Shown here piece after piece: positions 27,341 to 36,581 of a stretch of 64,000 nt of DNA. Source of the DNA: Flavipsychrobacter sp. (GTDB lineage: Bacteria > Bacteroidota > Bacteroidia > Chitinophagales > Chitinophagaceae); the NCBI GenBank assembly GCA_016787265.1, contig JAEUVF010000013.1, positions 496,001 to 560,000 on the forward strand, read 5' to 3'. The notes under the pieces are model-generated. The model had not been told where the DNA came from and searched no databases. It saw nothing but the letters and a program-made list of their open reading frames with translations. Numbering within the stretch: the stretch's first letter is position 1; each line of letters starts with the position of its first letter. The position numbers were made by a program, and so were the translations under genes.

Positions 27341-30300
27341 ATGAAAACCAATTCGAACCGACTGCTTTTTTTAATCCTGCTGCTGGTTTTCACGCTTGCC
27401 GCGAATGCCCAGGACACCCGTTTCAATGTACTTCCTGCTGAACGAACCGGACTGAAATTTGTAAACTCCATCGTTGAAACAGAAGCACTAAATGTGCTGT
27501 CGTATGAATATTTTTTCAATGGCGGTGGAACAGCAGTTGGTGACATCAATAACGATGGATTACCTGATCTTTTTTTTACCGCCAATATGGGCGATAACAA
27601 GCTCTTTCTAAACCAGGGTAACCGAAAGTTTAAAGACATCACACAGCAGGCTTCTCCCATGCTGAAAGGAAGAACTGGCGGATGGAAAACAGGAGTAGCC
27701 ATGGCCGATGTGAATGGAGATGGCTGGCTGGATATTTATGTTTGTTATTCCGGCAAAGGGGAGGATGATCAACGACGCAATCAGTTATTCATCAACAATA
27801 AAAATGCAACTTTTACAGAAGCTGCCGCTGCCTTCGGTCTGGATGATAAAAGCTTCAGCACGCAGGCTGCTTTTTTTGATTTTGACAATGATGGAGATCT
27901 GGATCTGTTTCTGCTGAACCACAGCAACAAAAAGATTGACAATATGGAACTGGCCCGCTACCGCAAAGATGTGGATGAACTCGCTGGTAGCAAATTGTAC
28001 AGGAACGACAACAATAAGTTTACGGATGTATCAGCTGATGCAGGTATCCGGCAAAATCCGCTTACCTATGGCCTGGGTATAGTAGTGGCAGATATCAACC
28101 TGGATGGCTGGCAGGATGTATACGTAACCAATGATTATAATGAACCGGATTACTGTTATCTCAATAATAAAAATGGAACCTTTAAAGATGTAGCAGGCGA
28201 CTGTTTTCGTCACCTCGCACAATTCTCCATGGGAGCAGATATCGCCGATTTTAATAATGACGGATTACCGGACCTGATCAATCTGGATATGCTGCCGGAA
28301 GACAATAAACGGCAGAAACTCTTACAACTACAGGAGAACTATGAATCTTTTGAACTCATGACCAGTCAGCAATTGCACAAACAATACATGCGCAATATGC
28401 TGCAATTGAATAATGGCGATGGTACGTTCAGTGAAATAGGACAGTTCGCCGGTATATCCAATACCGATTGGAGCTGGTGCCCCCTCTTTGCTGATTTTGA
28501 TAATGATGGTTATAAGGATTTGTTTATCACCAATGGCTACCTGCGCGATTATACCAATAAAGATTTTCTCCGGTATTGGGGTGATTACAAGGTAAGGAAG
28601 GCCATCGATCGGGAACCTGCCAAACTCATGGACCTGGTACAGGCAATGCCTTCTACCAATCTCTATAATTATATGTTCCGGAACACCGGTCAGCTGAGTT
28701 TTACCAACCAGAAAGAAGCCTGGGGAATTACCAGTTCCGGTATATCAAGCTCGGCTGTTTATACAGACCTTGACCTGGATGGAGACCTTGACCTGGTTGT
28801 GAACCGGATCAACCAGGAGGCACTGGTGTATGAAAATACATCCGATAAAAAAGGACCTCTAAATTACCTGAACATCCAGGTTCGGTATAAAGACAAAAAT
28901 CCCTTTGGAATAGGAACCAAAATCCTGGTGTATTCCAACATTTCAAAACAGTATGTGGAAGTGAATCCTTCCCGTGGCTATCTGTCAAGTTTGCCTGCCA
29001 ATCAGCATATCGGTTTGGGTACAGCATCACAGGCGGATTCTGTAATCCTCATTTGGCCGGATCAAATGCGGCAGGTGCTCACGGGTGTAAAAGCAGGTTA
29101 TCACACCATTTCTTATGGAAGCAATACGATTCCAAATTCACCAGCTCCATCTTTTCAACCTCTCTTTAGTGCGGTTTCCAAATCCTGGATTGCCTTCCAG
29201 CATCAACCCGTTGAAATAAATGATTTCAAACGGCAATTGCTGATGACCTTCATGTATTCGCAAACCGGTCCCATTATCAAAAAGGCGGATCTTGATAAGA
29301 ACAATCAATTGGATATTGCCCTGGCCGGCAATCCGAATGTTGGTCCGGATATCTACCTTCAACAGGTGAATGGTCAGTTTGAAAAAAAGCAGCTCGCCCT
29401 TCCCGTATCAGATTTCAATCGCTTTATCAGTGATCTGGAATTTGCGGATGTTAACGGCGACGGCTATGCGGATATGTATATTGCCATGGGAGGGTATGCC
29501 TACCAGGAAGCAGGAGACTCCAGTTTACAGGATCTGCTTTATATAAATGATGGGAAAGGGAATTTTAACCTGGCCGCTGCTGCTTTGCCTGGAACGAACC
29601 GGTCTGCCAAATCAGTTGTAAAAGCACAGGATATAGATGGAGACGGGGATATGGATTTCTTTATTGGAGGCCGGATTGTTCCAGGCGCTTACCCGGTAAA
29701 TCCGGAATCCTTTATATTGATCAATGATGGCAAAGGACAGTTTTCAAAAGCCACCATTCCATTTGCTGAAATAGGAATGGTTACTGATGCCGCCTGGACG
29801 GATCTGGATAAAAATGGTCTGAAGGAATTGGTGATGGTGGGTGAGTTCATGGGGATCCATGCATTTGAATATGCTAATGGAAACTGGATTGATAAAACCA
29901 CTCAGCTTTTTCCTCCAGGTTTAAACGGACTCTGGTTTTCACTGGCCATCAGTGATCTGGATAAGGATGGCTATGAGGACATCATAGCAGGAAATATCGG
30001 AGCCAATACCCAATTGAAATTTGATCCATCCCAGCCAATGGAATTGTACTATGCAGATTTTGATCAGAATGGCTCTATAGATCCTTTCCTGAATTTTTAC
30101 ATACAGGGTGTTTCCTATCCTTTTGTAAGTCGCGATGAATTAAACGATCAGATGTACAGTATGCGCCGAAAATTTTCCTCCTACAAAGATTATTCAACAG
30201 CAACGATGAAGCAACTTTTCAGTGCGGAGGAGTTGGCAAAGGCAGGAAAAAAAATCGCCACAGAAAATAAAACAGTCCTGCTCTTAAACCGGAAAGGACG

Positions 30301-30625
30301 ATTTGAAAAAGTGGAACTTCCCGTGCAGGCGCAGTTTTCCATTATTACCAAAATTCTACCGGAGGATTTCAATAAAGATGGAAAAACGGATTTGCTACTG
30401 CTCGGAAATAAATCTGATAACCGCTTAAAGATTGGCAGCATAGAAGCCAACTATGGTTGTTTGTTAGCGGGTGACGGCATAGGTGGATTCAGTTATATAC
30501 CTCAACCCGAATCCGGTTTAAAAATAAAAGGCGACTGTAAATCAGCACTAACCTTTCAAAAGGAAGGAAGCTCTTATCTGCTGATTGGTTTAACCGGAAT
30601 GCCCATTCAATTAATTAAGTATTGA
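27341..30625 (+). CDS. large exported VCBS/FG-GAP repeat protein with ASPIC/UnbV domain
   Basis: The 1094-residue protein has a signal peptide (1-24, ends LAANAQ). The first set of FG-GAP calcium-loop repeats (about 60-400) includes DINNDGLPDLFFTA, DVNGDGWLDIYVCY, DFDNDGDLDLFLLN and DINLDGWQDVYVTN. An ASPIC/UnbV domain (about 500-590) carries NPFGIGTKILVYS and WPDQMRQVLTGV. A second set of repeats (about 640-1050) includes DVNGDGYADMYIAM, DIDGDGDMDFFIGG and DFNKDGKTDLLLLG. The fold should be one or two calcium-binding beta-propellers. Human CRTAC1 is a distant relative. It is nearly contiguous with the haloperoxidase-like gene (5 bp gap), implying joint expression. Function is unknown. Confidence 0.93.
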   Translation: MKTNSNRLLFLILLLVFTLAANAQDTRFNVLPAERTGLKFVNSIVETEALNVLSYEYFFNGGGTAVGDINNDGLPDLFFTANMGDNKLFLNQGNRKFKDITQQASPMLKGRTGGWKTGVAMADVNGDGWLDIYVCYSGKGEDDQRRNQLFINNKNATFTEAAAAFGLDDKSFSTQAAFFDFDNDGDLDLFLLNHSNKKIDNMELARYRKDVDELAGSKLYRNDNNKFTDVSADAGIRQNPLTYGLGIVVADINLDGWQDVYVTNDYNEPDYCYLNNKNGTFKDVAGDCFRHLAQFSMGADIADFNNDGLPDLINLDMLPEDNKRQKLLQLQENYESFELMTSQQLHKQYMRNMLQLNNGDGTFSEIGQFAGISNTDWSWCPLFADFDNDGYKDLFITNGYLRDYTNKDFLRYWGDYKVRKAIDREPAKLMDLVQAMPSTNLYNYMFRNTGQLSFTNQKEAWGITSSGISSSAVYTDLDLDGDLDLVVNRINQEALVYENTSDKKGPLNYLNIQVRYKDKNPFGIGTKILVYSNISKQYVEVNPSRGYLSSLPANQHIGLGTASQADSVILIWPDQMRQVLTGVKAGYHTISYGSNTIPNSPAPSFQPLFSAVSKSWIAFQHQPVEINDFKRQLLMTFMYSQTGPIIKKADLDKNNQLDIALAGNPNVGPDIYLQQVNGQFEKKQLALPVSDFNRFISDLEFADVNGDGYADMYIAMGGYAYQEAGDSSLQDLLYINDGKGNFNLAAAALPGTNRSAKSVVKAQDIDGDGDMDFFIGGRIVPGAYPVNPESFILINDGKGQFSKATIPFAEIGMVTDAAWTDLDKNGLKELVMVGEFMGIHAFEYANGNWIDKTTQLFPPGLNGLWFSLAISDLDKDGYEDIIAGNIGANTQLKFDPSQPMELYYADFDQNGSIDPFLNFYIQGVSYPFVSRDELNDQMYSMRRKFSSYKDYSTATMKQLFSAEELAKAGKKIATENKTVLLLNRKGRFEKVELPVQAQFSIITKILPEDFNKDGKTDLLLLGNKSDNRLKIGSIEANYGCLLAGDGIGGFSYIPQPESGLKIKGDCKSALTFQKEGSSYLLIGLTGMPIQLIKY

Positions 30626-30630
30626 TTCGT

Positions 30631-31944
30631 ATGCGCTGGATAATCATCAGTATTTTTCTCTTCACTGCCATAGAATCGAAATCGCAGGGAAAGGGTTTTG
30701 AGCAGGAATTGCAACCGGCTGTTTTTTCTCTGACCATGGTGATGATGCACGATGTGGTAAATCCACCTGCAGCAGCACGCTTTTATACCTATGCCACCTT
30801 GGGGGCGTATGATTTTATGGCGAAGATGAACAAGGAACTTCTTCGACCGTCAACTTTTTTCAGCCATTACCGTGAGTTGGAAATCCATCCGGATCTGAAA
30901 AAACTGGATCCGGGATTTACTGCGATCTATTGCATATATGAAGCGGGTCGTGAACTTTTGCCTTCCGGATTTATGCTGGAAAAACAACTGACAGCCTTTG
31001 AAGAGAAATATCGCAAAAAGGGAATATCCACAGCAAAGCTGGAGTATTCAAAAGAAATCGCAAGAAAATATGTGGCACATGTAGTGGCGTTTAGCAAAAC
31101 AGACAGGTACAACAAGCTGAGTACCCGGATCCGGTATACGCCATCCCGGCAAGCCGGCAGCTGGTATCCTACACCTCCCGCTTATATGGAAGCAGTAGAA
31201 CCCAATTGGAAAACGATTCGTCCTATGTTGCTGGATTCAGGCGAACAATGCAAACCCCTGCCACCGGTTGTTTTCAGTACTGATAGCACGAGTGCTTTTC
31301 ATCTGCTGGCGAAAGAAGTATATGACGTTGCGAATGCAGCCAACCAGGAACAAAAGGAGATTGCGGCCTTCTGGGATTGTAATCCCTTTGCCATTGCCAG
31401 TTCCGGACATATGAATGTAGGGTTTAAGAAAATCAGTCCGGGTGGCCACTGGATGAATATTGCTTCCATTGCCAGTACCAAAGCCCGCCTGCCGCTGGAT
31501 AAATCCATTTATGTGCAGGTTATAACTGCAGCTACCCTGATGGATGGATTTATCAGTTGCTGGGATGAAAAGTACAGAAGTAACCGTATCCGTCCGGAAA
31601 CTTATATCAACCGGCAGATCGACTCCAAATGGATGCCACTGTTACAGACACCACCCTTTCCGGAATATACCAGTGGGCACAGTGTAATATCTGCAGCTGC
31701 TGCTGAAGTGCTGACGCATTTATTTGGTGATAATTTTAGCTATACGGATGATACTGAAATCATGTTCGAATTACCTGCCAGAAGCTTTAGCTCTTTTCGC
31801 CAGGCAGCCCAGGAAGCAGCTATATCAAGGCTTTACGGAGGCATTCATTTCCGCGATGCGATTGATAATGGTGTAACGCAGGGCAGAGAAATTGGGGCCA
31901 TCATCGTATCCAAATTAAAAGGTTCATCAGTTGTTGTCCGGTAG
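30631..31944 (+). CDS. vanadium-dependent haloperoxidase / PAP2-family enzyme, exported
   Basis: The protein of about 437 residues has a signal peptide (MRWIIISIFLFTAIESKSQG). All vanadate-pocket residues known from Curvularia chloroperoxidase are present with the same spacing: K314 and R321 (K, six residues, RP), S348-G349-H350 in YTSGHS, and R400 and H406 in SRLYGGIHF. The same set occurs in PAP2 acid phosphatases, which share the fold, so the reaction could be halide oxidation or phosphate-ester hydrolysis. The frame opens at TTG 30622, but ATG 30631 fits the signal peptide. It follows the VCBS protein by 5 bp and overlaps the converging CocE gene by 18 bp. Confidence 0.9.
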   Translation: MRWIIISIFLFTAIESKSQGKGFEQELQPAVFSLTMVMMHDVVNPPAAARFYTYATLGAYDFMAKMNKELLRPSTFFSHYRELEIHPDLKKLDPGFTAIYCIYEAGRELLPSGFMLEKQLTAFEEKYRKKGISTAKLEYSKEIARKYVAHVVAFSKTDRYNKLSTRIRYTPSRQAGSWYPTPPAYMEAVEPNWKTIRPMLLDSGEQCKPLPPVVFSTDSTSAFHLLAKEVYDVANAANQEQKEIAAFWDCNPFAIASSGHMNVGFKKISPGGHWMNIASIASTKARLPLDKSIYVQVITAATLMDGFISCWDEKYRSNRIRPETYINRQIDSKWMPLLQTPPFPEYTSGHSVISAAAAEVLTHLFGDNFSYTDDTEIMFELPARSFSSFRQAAQEAAISRLYGGIHFRDAIDNGVTQGREIGAIIVSKLKGSSVVVR

Positions 31945-33798
31945 GTTGGGTACTATGGGCAAAACAATTCTGGAAGCCTGTTCTCCATCGTGCAGGATCC
32001 GGATGGTCGCTTTTTTAAAGTCATCCGGCTTTGCTTCATAAATATTCATGAATTGTTGCGGGTTGCGATCCATTAAAGGAAACCAGCTGCTTTGGATCTG
32101 GATCATCAGTTTATGCCCTTTTTTGAAAGTATGCGCTACATCTGGCAGATCAAATTTTACCCGTTCCGGTTTATTGGGTTTGAAAGGGACGGGTACTTCA
32201 AAACTCTTTCGGTATTTGCCTCGCATGATTTCTCCTCTGACCAGTTGCTGAAAACCACTCAGGGAAGGTATGGTATCATCTGGAAATACATCAATCAGTT
32301 TCACTACAAAATCGGCATCTGTACTGCTGATGGAAACCAGGAGGTCGGCAATAATGGGTCCGGCCAGGGTGAGATTGCTATCCAGTTCATCCGTAACAAA
32401 ACTTACAACATCGGGCCTGCGATCCGCAAAGCGCTGGTCATCTATCATGTATTCACGGGTTCTGTTGAAATGAATGCCATCCGCATAGGGAACCGGCTTG
32501 CCAGGATCACTGATGTATTCGGTAGGCGTTTTTTTACCAAAGACCGGCATCCAGTCGAGCCCTCCATTGGGTTGAAAATAAAGAGGTGTGGGGTTCATTT
32601 GCCGGGGAGGCCATTGATCCAGTTTCTTCCAGTTGTTTTCACCAGAAAAGAAAATGGTTGCCTCTGAAAGTTGATCCAGGCTGCCTTTGCCTTTGAGGTG
32701 GTACTGGAAAAAAGGAATTTCTATGTGATTCTGGTACCATTCTGACGTTTTGCTGCCAAAGTTGATGGCACCTAAGGAACTGCCATCCCCACGGGCCCAT
32801 TGACCATGATACCAGGGCCCCATCACCAGTTTGTTATTACTGCCCGGATTCTGGGCTTCGATCGCTTTATAGAGATTCCAGGCACCGAAACAATCCTCTG
32901 CATCGTATAATCCACCAACAGTCAGAACAGCTGGCCTGATATCAAACATAGCAGTTCTGGCATCCCGCTCTTTCCAGAAATTGTCGTAATCGGGGTGAGC
33001 AAAGAGATCTTTCCAGAACTTGATGGAATCTCCGGTAAGCTTCAAAAAATTAGAGAGGGGGCCAATAGAAAGAAAGGTGGAATAATTATCGGTGCGGGGA
33101 ATATTCAGTTTATTAACAGGGCCAGTTTTTGTTGGTAACGGCCTGGGATAACCGAATCCACCTGCATAAAAAAGAAAACCATCCATCAGGGCGAGTGCGC
33201 CATTGTGATGAAAATCATCCCCCATGAACCAGTCGGTCACAGGAGCTTGAGGACTCACAGCCTTGAGGGCAGGATGTCCACTGGCGGCAGCCATTGTAGT
33301 ATAAAATCCGGGGTAAGAGATTCCCATTACACCTACGCTGCCATTGTTGTGCGGAATATTCTTAACCAGCCAGTCAATGGCATCAAAAGCATCGCTGGCT
33401 TCATCTATAGCACCGGTAGTGGATTTGTTTTTTTTGAAAGGGCGAACATCTTCAAAATTTCCCTCACTCATCCAGCGGCCACGCACATCCTGCAACACGA
33501 TTATATAACCTTCCCGCATATAATATTTGAGATGGGTATCCCAGAAGGCGCGCCAGTTTTCCTTACCGTATGGGGCACAGGAATAGGGCGTGCGGGTTAG
33601 CAGGATGGGGTGTTTTTCCGTACTGTCGGTAGGCATATAAATGGAGGTGTACAAACGCACCCCATCCCGCATCGGGATGTATTCTTCCAGTTTGATATAA
33701 TGATCCCTGATCCAGGAAGAATCCTGGCTATAGGGAGTTTGGGCAAAAGATGTTATCGAAATAAAAAGCAATATCAGGGCGGAGTAGAGAAACTTCAT
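31927..33798 (-). CDS. CocE/NonD-family (S15-like) serine hydrolase, exported
   Basis: The 623-residue protein has a signal peptide (1-20, ends SITSFAQ). An alpha/beta hydrolase of the X-Pro dipeptidyl-peptidase/cocaine esterase family follows, with EYIPMRDGVRLYTSIYMP (39-56), DVRGRWMSEG, and the nucleophile S161 in MGISYPGF. A C-terminal jelly-roll domain (about 400-615) is typical of the family. Members cleave acyl esters, amides or X-Pro dipeptides. It is a single gene convergent with the haloperoxidase-like gene (18 bp overlap) and divergent from the glycosylasparaginase operon. Confidence 0.92.
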   Translation of the reverse strand: MKFLYSALILLFISITSFAQTPYSQDSSWIRDHYIKLEEYIPMRDGVRLYTSIYMPTDSTEKHPILLTRTPYSCAPYGKENWRAFWDTHLKYYMREGYIIVLQDVRGRWMSEGNFEDVRPFKKNKSTTGAIDEASDAFDAIDWLVKNIPHNNGSVGVMGISYPGFYTTMAAASGHPALKAVSPQAPVTDWFMGDDFHHNGALALMDGFLFYAGGFGYPRPLPTKTGPVNKLNIPRTDNYSTFLSIGPLSNFLKLTGDSIKFWKDLFAHPDYDNFWKERDARTAMFDIRPAVLTVGGLYDAEDCFGAWNLYKAIEAQNPGSNNKLVMGPWYHGQWARGDGSSLGAINFGSKTSEWYQNHIEIPFFQYHLKGKGSLDQLSEATIFFSGENNWKKLDQWPPRQMNPTPLYFQPNGGLDWMPVFGKKTPTEYISDPGKPVPYADGIHFNRTREYMIDDQRFADRRPDVVSFVTDELDSNLTLAGPIIADLLVSISSTDADFVVKLIDVFPDDTIPSLSGFQQLVRGEIMRGKYRKSFEVPVPFKPNKPERVKFDLPDVAHTFKKGHKLMIQIQSSWFPLMDRNPQQFMNIYEAKPDDFKKATIRILHDGEQASRIVLPIVPNLPDNN

Positions 33799-33890
33799 AT
33801 CAGAGCGTGATAATTAAAGAATAAATGTACAGAATTGGATAAGCATTTAATTCAGTAAATGATTTACTTTGATTCCTAATTTGTTTGAAT

Positions 33891-34919
33891 ATGCTTGAAA
33901 GGAGACGTTTTTTACAGCATTCCATATTGGGGTCACTCGGAATTTTCTTAGGAAAACAAGGGTTTTCGGGTATTTCTGGAAACAATAAAGTAAGCAAACC
34001 GGTGGTGATCTCCACCTGGGCACCGAACCAAAAAGCCAATGCGGCAGCCTGGAAGATTCTTTCTGCCAATGGCAGAGCATTGGATGCGCTGGAAAAGGGA
34101 ATACATGTAACGGAAGCAGATCCAACAGATCAGAGTGTAGGTTATGGTGGTTTGCCGGATCGGGATGGACGAGTGACGGTGGACAGCTGTGTAATGGATG
34201 AATTTGGTAACTGTGGCGCGGTAATGTGTCTCGAGCATATATTACATCCGGTGTCCGTTGCGCGACTCGTAATGGAAAAGACACCGCATGTGCAACTGGT
34301 GGGAGATGGTGCATTGAAGTTTGCATTGTCAGAGGGATTTGAAAAAGTGAACCTCCTGACACCGGAAGCAGAAAAATCCTGGCGAAACTGGTTGAAAACT
34401 TCCAAATACGATCCCATGATTACAGTGGAGCATCTGGAAGAAAGAAACCGTAAACAGAAGAAAAATGTTCCCGGTCAGCAGGATAATCATGATACCATCG
34501 GCATGCTCGCGCTGGATATGAAGGGCAATTTAAGTGGTGCCTGCTCTACCAGTGGCATGGCTTATAAAATGGCTGGCAGGGTAGGAGATTCACCTATCAT
34601 TGGAGCCGGCTTGTTTGTAGACAACGAAGTTGGAGCAGCCACCGCAACAGGTGTGGGAGAAGAAATTGTGCGGATCTGTGGCACACATACTATCGTGGAG
34701 ATGATGCGCAATGGTTTGTCGCCGGAAGAAGCCTGTAAAAAAGCAGTAGAACGTATTGTAAAAAGAAATGGCATTGAAAAAGCCAGAAACCTGCAGGCCG
34801 GATTCATCGCGGTTAACAAACAGGGAGAAGTAGGTGCGTATTCAGTAATCAAAGGATTTAATTACGCGGTACAAACCAATGAAGGTGCCTATACCAAAGA
34901 TGCTAAATTCCTGCTCTGA
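33891..34919 (+). CDS. N4-(beta-N-acetylglucosaminyl)-L-asparaginase (glycosylasparaginase)
   Basis: This 342-residue Ntn-hydrolase cleaves the bond between asparagine and GlcNAc left after N-glycoprotein breakdown. The precursor self-cleaves before T202 in DNHDTIGML, as in the Flavobacterium enzyme; GRVGDSPIIGAG and GVGEEIVRICGTH are substrate-site motifs. The N-terminus MLERRRFLQHSILGSLG has a twin-arginine signal (RRRFLQ), pointing to Tat export of a folded enzyme. The frame opens at a TTG two codons upstream; ATG 33891 is preferred. cutC overlaps its stop by one base and the EamA gene follows, forming one operon. Confidence 0.94.
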   Translation: MLERRRFLQHSILGSLGIFLGKQGFSGISGNNKVSKPVVISTWAPNQKANAAAWKILSANGRALDALEKGIHVTEADPTDQSVGYGGLPDRDGRVTVDSCVMDEFGNCGAVMCLEHILHPVSVARLVMEKTPHVQLVGDGALKFALSEGFEKVNLLTPEAEKSWRNWLKTSKYDPMITVEHLEERNRKQKKNVPGQQDNHDTIGMLALDMKGNLSGACSTSGMAYKMAGRVGDSPIIGAGLFVDNEVGAATATGVGEEIVRICGTHTIVEMMRNGLSPEEACKKAVERIVKRNGIEKARNLQAGFIAVNKQGEVGAYSVIKGFNYAVQTNEGAYTKDAKFLL

Positions 34920-35638
34920 TGGAGGTACTGCTGGAAATCATCGCGTTTGATATCAATAGTTGCCAGCTGATTGAAAAAGCAGGAGGGGGACGCATAGAAC
35001 TTTGTGCCAATCCGCCTGAAGGTGGCACCACCGTTTCCTACGGCATGATGCGTGCCGCCCGGGAAGCAGTACAGATACCAGTGTTTCCGATAATACGCCC
35101 GAGAGGGGGTGATTTTTTATATAGTCCCGAGGAATTCGATGTCATGAAATCAGATATCCAGCTGGCACGAGACCTGGGCATGGATGGAGTAGTGCTGGGT
35201 TGTTTGAAACCGAATGGTGAGGTAGATTATGAGCTCACGGCCCGATTGGTAGAACTGGCCTATCCAATGGAGGTTACTTTTCATCGGGCATTTGACCAGG
35301 TGCCCGATCAACTGGAAGCACTGGAAACGGTGATTAAAGCCGGATGCCAGCGTATACTGACCTCCGGTGGAGCCAATACGGTAATGGATGGATTAAGTGC
35401 ATTGCTGGCCTGTATAAAAGCTGCACAGGAGCGGATTATTATATTGCCGGGGGCTGGAATACGATCGGGAAATATTGCCCGGTTGCAACAGTTAACAGGA
35501 TTGAACGAGTTTCACAGTTCGGCCCGCAAAATAACCCATGGCAGTATGGAGTATAAAAATCCATCACTCACTGAAGGGGCACAAACCTGGACCGTAGATA
35601 CTGCCGAGATCAGTGCACTTCTGGCCCAATTTCAGTAG
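34919..35638 (+). CDS. cutC: CutC family protein
   Basis: The 239-residue TIM-barrel protein starts MEVLLEIIAFDINSCQLIEKAGGGRIELCA in sequence (split here as EIIAFDINSC and GGGRIELC). It continues with the family motifs VFPIIRPRGGDFLYS, VEVTFHRAFDQVPD-like VTFHRAFDQ and RILTSGGANTVMDG. CutC was named from E. coli copper tolerance, but its catalytic role is unsettled. It begins within the stop codon of the glycosylasparaginase gene (TGATG), so translation is coupled, and the EamA transporter follows by two bases. Confidence 0.95.
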   Translation: MEVLLEIIAFDINSCQLIEKAGGGRIELCANPPEGGTTVSYGMMRAAREAVQIPVFPIIRPRGGDFLYSPEEFDVMKSDIQLARDLGMDGVVLGCLKPNGEVDYELTARLVELAYPMEVTFHRAFDQVPDQLEALETVIKAGCQRILTSGGANTVMDGLSALLACIKAAQERIIILPGAGIRSGNIARLQQLTGLNEFHSSARKITHGSMEYKNPSLTEGAQTWTVDTAEISALLAQFQ

Positions 35639-35640
35639 GA

Positions 35641-36528
35641 ATGGAAGCATCCCTTATTCTGTTTACCACACTGGCTGTTCTGGTTCGCATATTCTCCAAT
35701 GCATTCTCCAACGTTTTTCAAAAACAATTGCTGCAGAAAGGGAACGATGCATTGCTGATCAGTTTTTATACCTATCTGTTACTGTCCATTGCCTGTATAC
35801 CGGCTGTGCTTTATTTGGGAGGCTTTACATTTTCAACGGAATTCTGGTTGTATTCGATCGCCGGGGGGCTCGCAGGCGCGGCCGGTAACGCTTTCCTGGT
35901 AAAGGCCCTGGAGCGGGGAGAACTCTCTGTATTAGGTCCTATTAATGCCTACAAATCAATAGTAGGTATCCTTACAGGAATGCTCCTGTTGCAGGAATAT
36001 CCCAACTATGCCGGTATACTGGGTATTCTCTTAATTATTGGCGGAAGTTATTATGTGCTGGATAGTCCCGGGGAACCATTTTCTCTCCGGCTGTTCCGGA
36101 AAAAAGAAATCCAATACCGCTTGCTGGCCCTCGTGCTAACAGGAATAGAGGCTGTATTTATCAAACGGGTAATGTTGGCTTCTTCCACTGAATGGGCCTT
36201 TATCAGCTGGTGTTTTTTTGGCGCCCTGTTTTCCCTGCTCCTGTTGCTGGTCCTTAAAATTCCTGTAACCACAGCCTTGTTTAACCGAAAAAATGGTTCC
36301 TTGAAACTGGCAGGACTGCTGGTTGTTAGTGTGGGAGCAATGCAACTCAGTACGATTTTCGTATTGGATAAAATGCCGGTTGGTTATGCACTTGCGCTTT
36401 TTCAACTATCCATCATCGTTACTGTATGGCTGGGTCACCGGATTTTTGGTGAAGCCAATCTGCGCCAAAAACTGATCGGCTCCATCATCATGCTAATCGG
36501 TTCTGTACTCATCCTTCTCTCCAAATAA
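35641..36528 (+). CDS. EamA/DMT-superfamily transporter
   Basis: The 295-residue inner-membrane protein has about ten helices in two five-helix EamA halves (about 5-138 and 155-293). The end-of-half motifs are GILTGMLLLQEYPNYAGI and VTVWLGHRIFGEANLRQK. DMT carriers export or import small metabolites. The gene is two bases behind cutC, so it may move a product of the glycosylasparaginase reaction such as an amino sugar or aspartate; that link is only positional. It ends facing pyk. Confidence 0.9.
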   Translation: MEASLILFTTLAVLVRIFSNAFSNVFQKQLLQKGNDALLISFYTYLLLSIACIPAVLYLGGFTFSTEFWLYSIAGGLAGAAGNAFLVKALERGELSVLGPINAYKSIVGILTGMLLLQEYPNYAGILGILLIIGGSYYVLDSPGEPFSLRLFRKKEIQYRLLALVLTGIEAVFIKRVMLASSTEWAFISWCFFGALFSLLLLLVLKIPVTTALFNRKNGSLKLAGLLVVSVGAMQLSTIFVLDKMPVGYALALFQLSIIVTVWLGHRIFGEANLRQKLIGSIIMLIGSVLILLSK

Positions 36529-36558
36529 AAAAACGTGAGAAGAAATCTCTTCTCACGT
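36527..36558 (-). terminator. terminator of pfkA-pyk
   Basis: ACGTGAGAAGA (36533-36543) pairs perfectly with TCTTCTCACGT (36548-36558) around AATC. On the minus strand it is followed by seven T (complement of 36527-36533), making a strong terminator for pyk. On the plus strand there is no T-run after the stem. Confidence 0.85.
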
Positions 36559-36579
36559 CTCACGTTTCACGTCTCACAT
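36552..36579. repeat. four tandem seven-base units, YTCACGT
   Basis: CTCACGT, CTCACGT, TTCACGT and CTCACAT follow each other without gaps. The first unit doubles as one arm of the pyk terminator, and the array ends two bases before the pyk stop codon. Confidence 0.6.
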
Positions 36580-36581
36580 TC

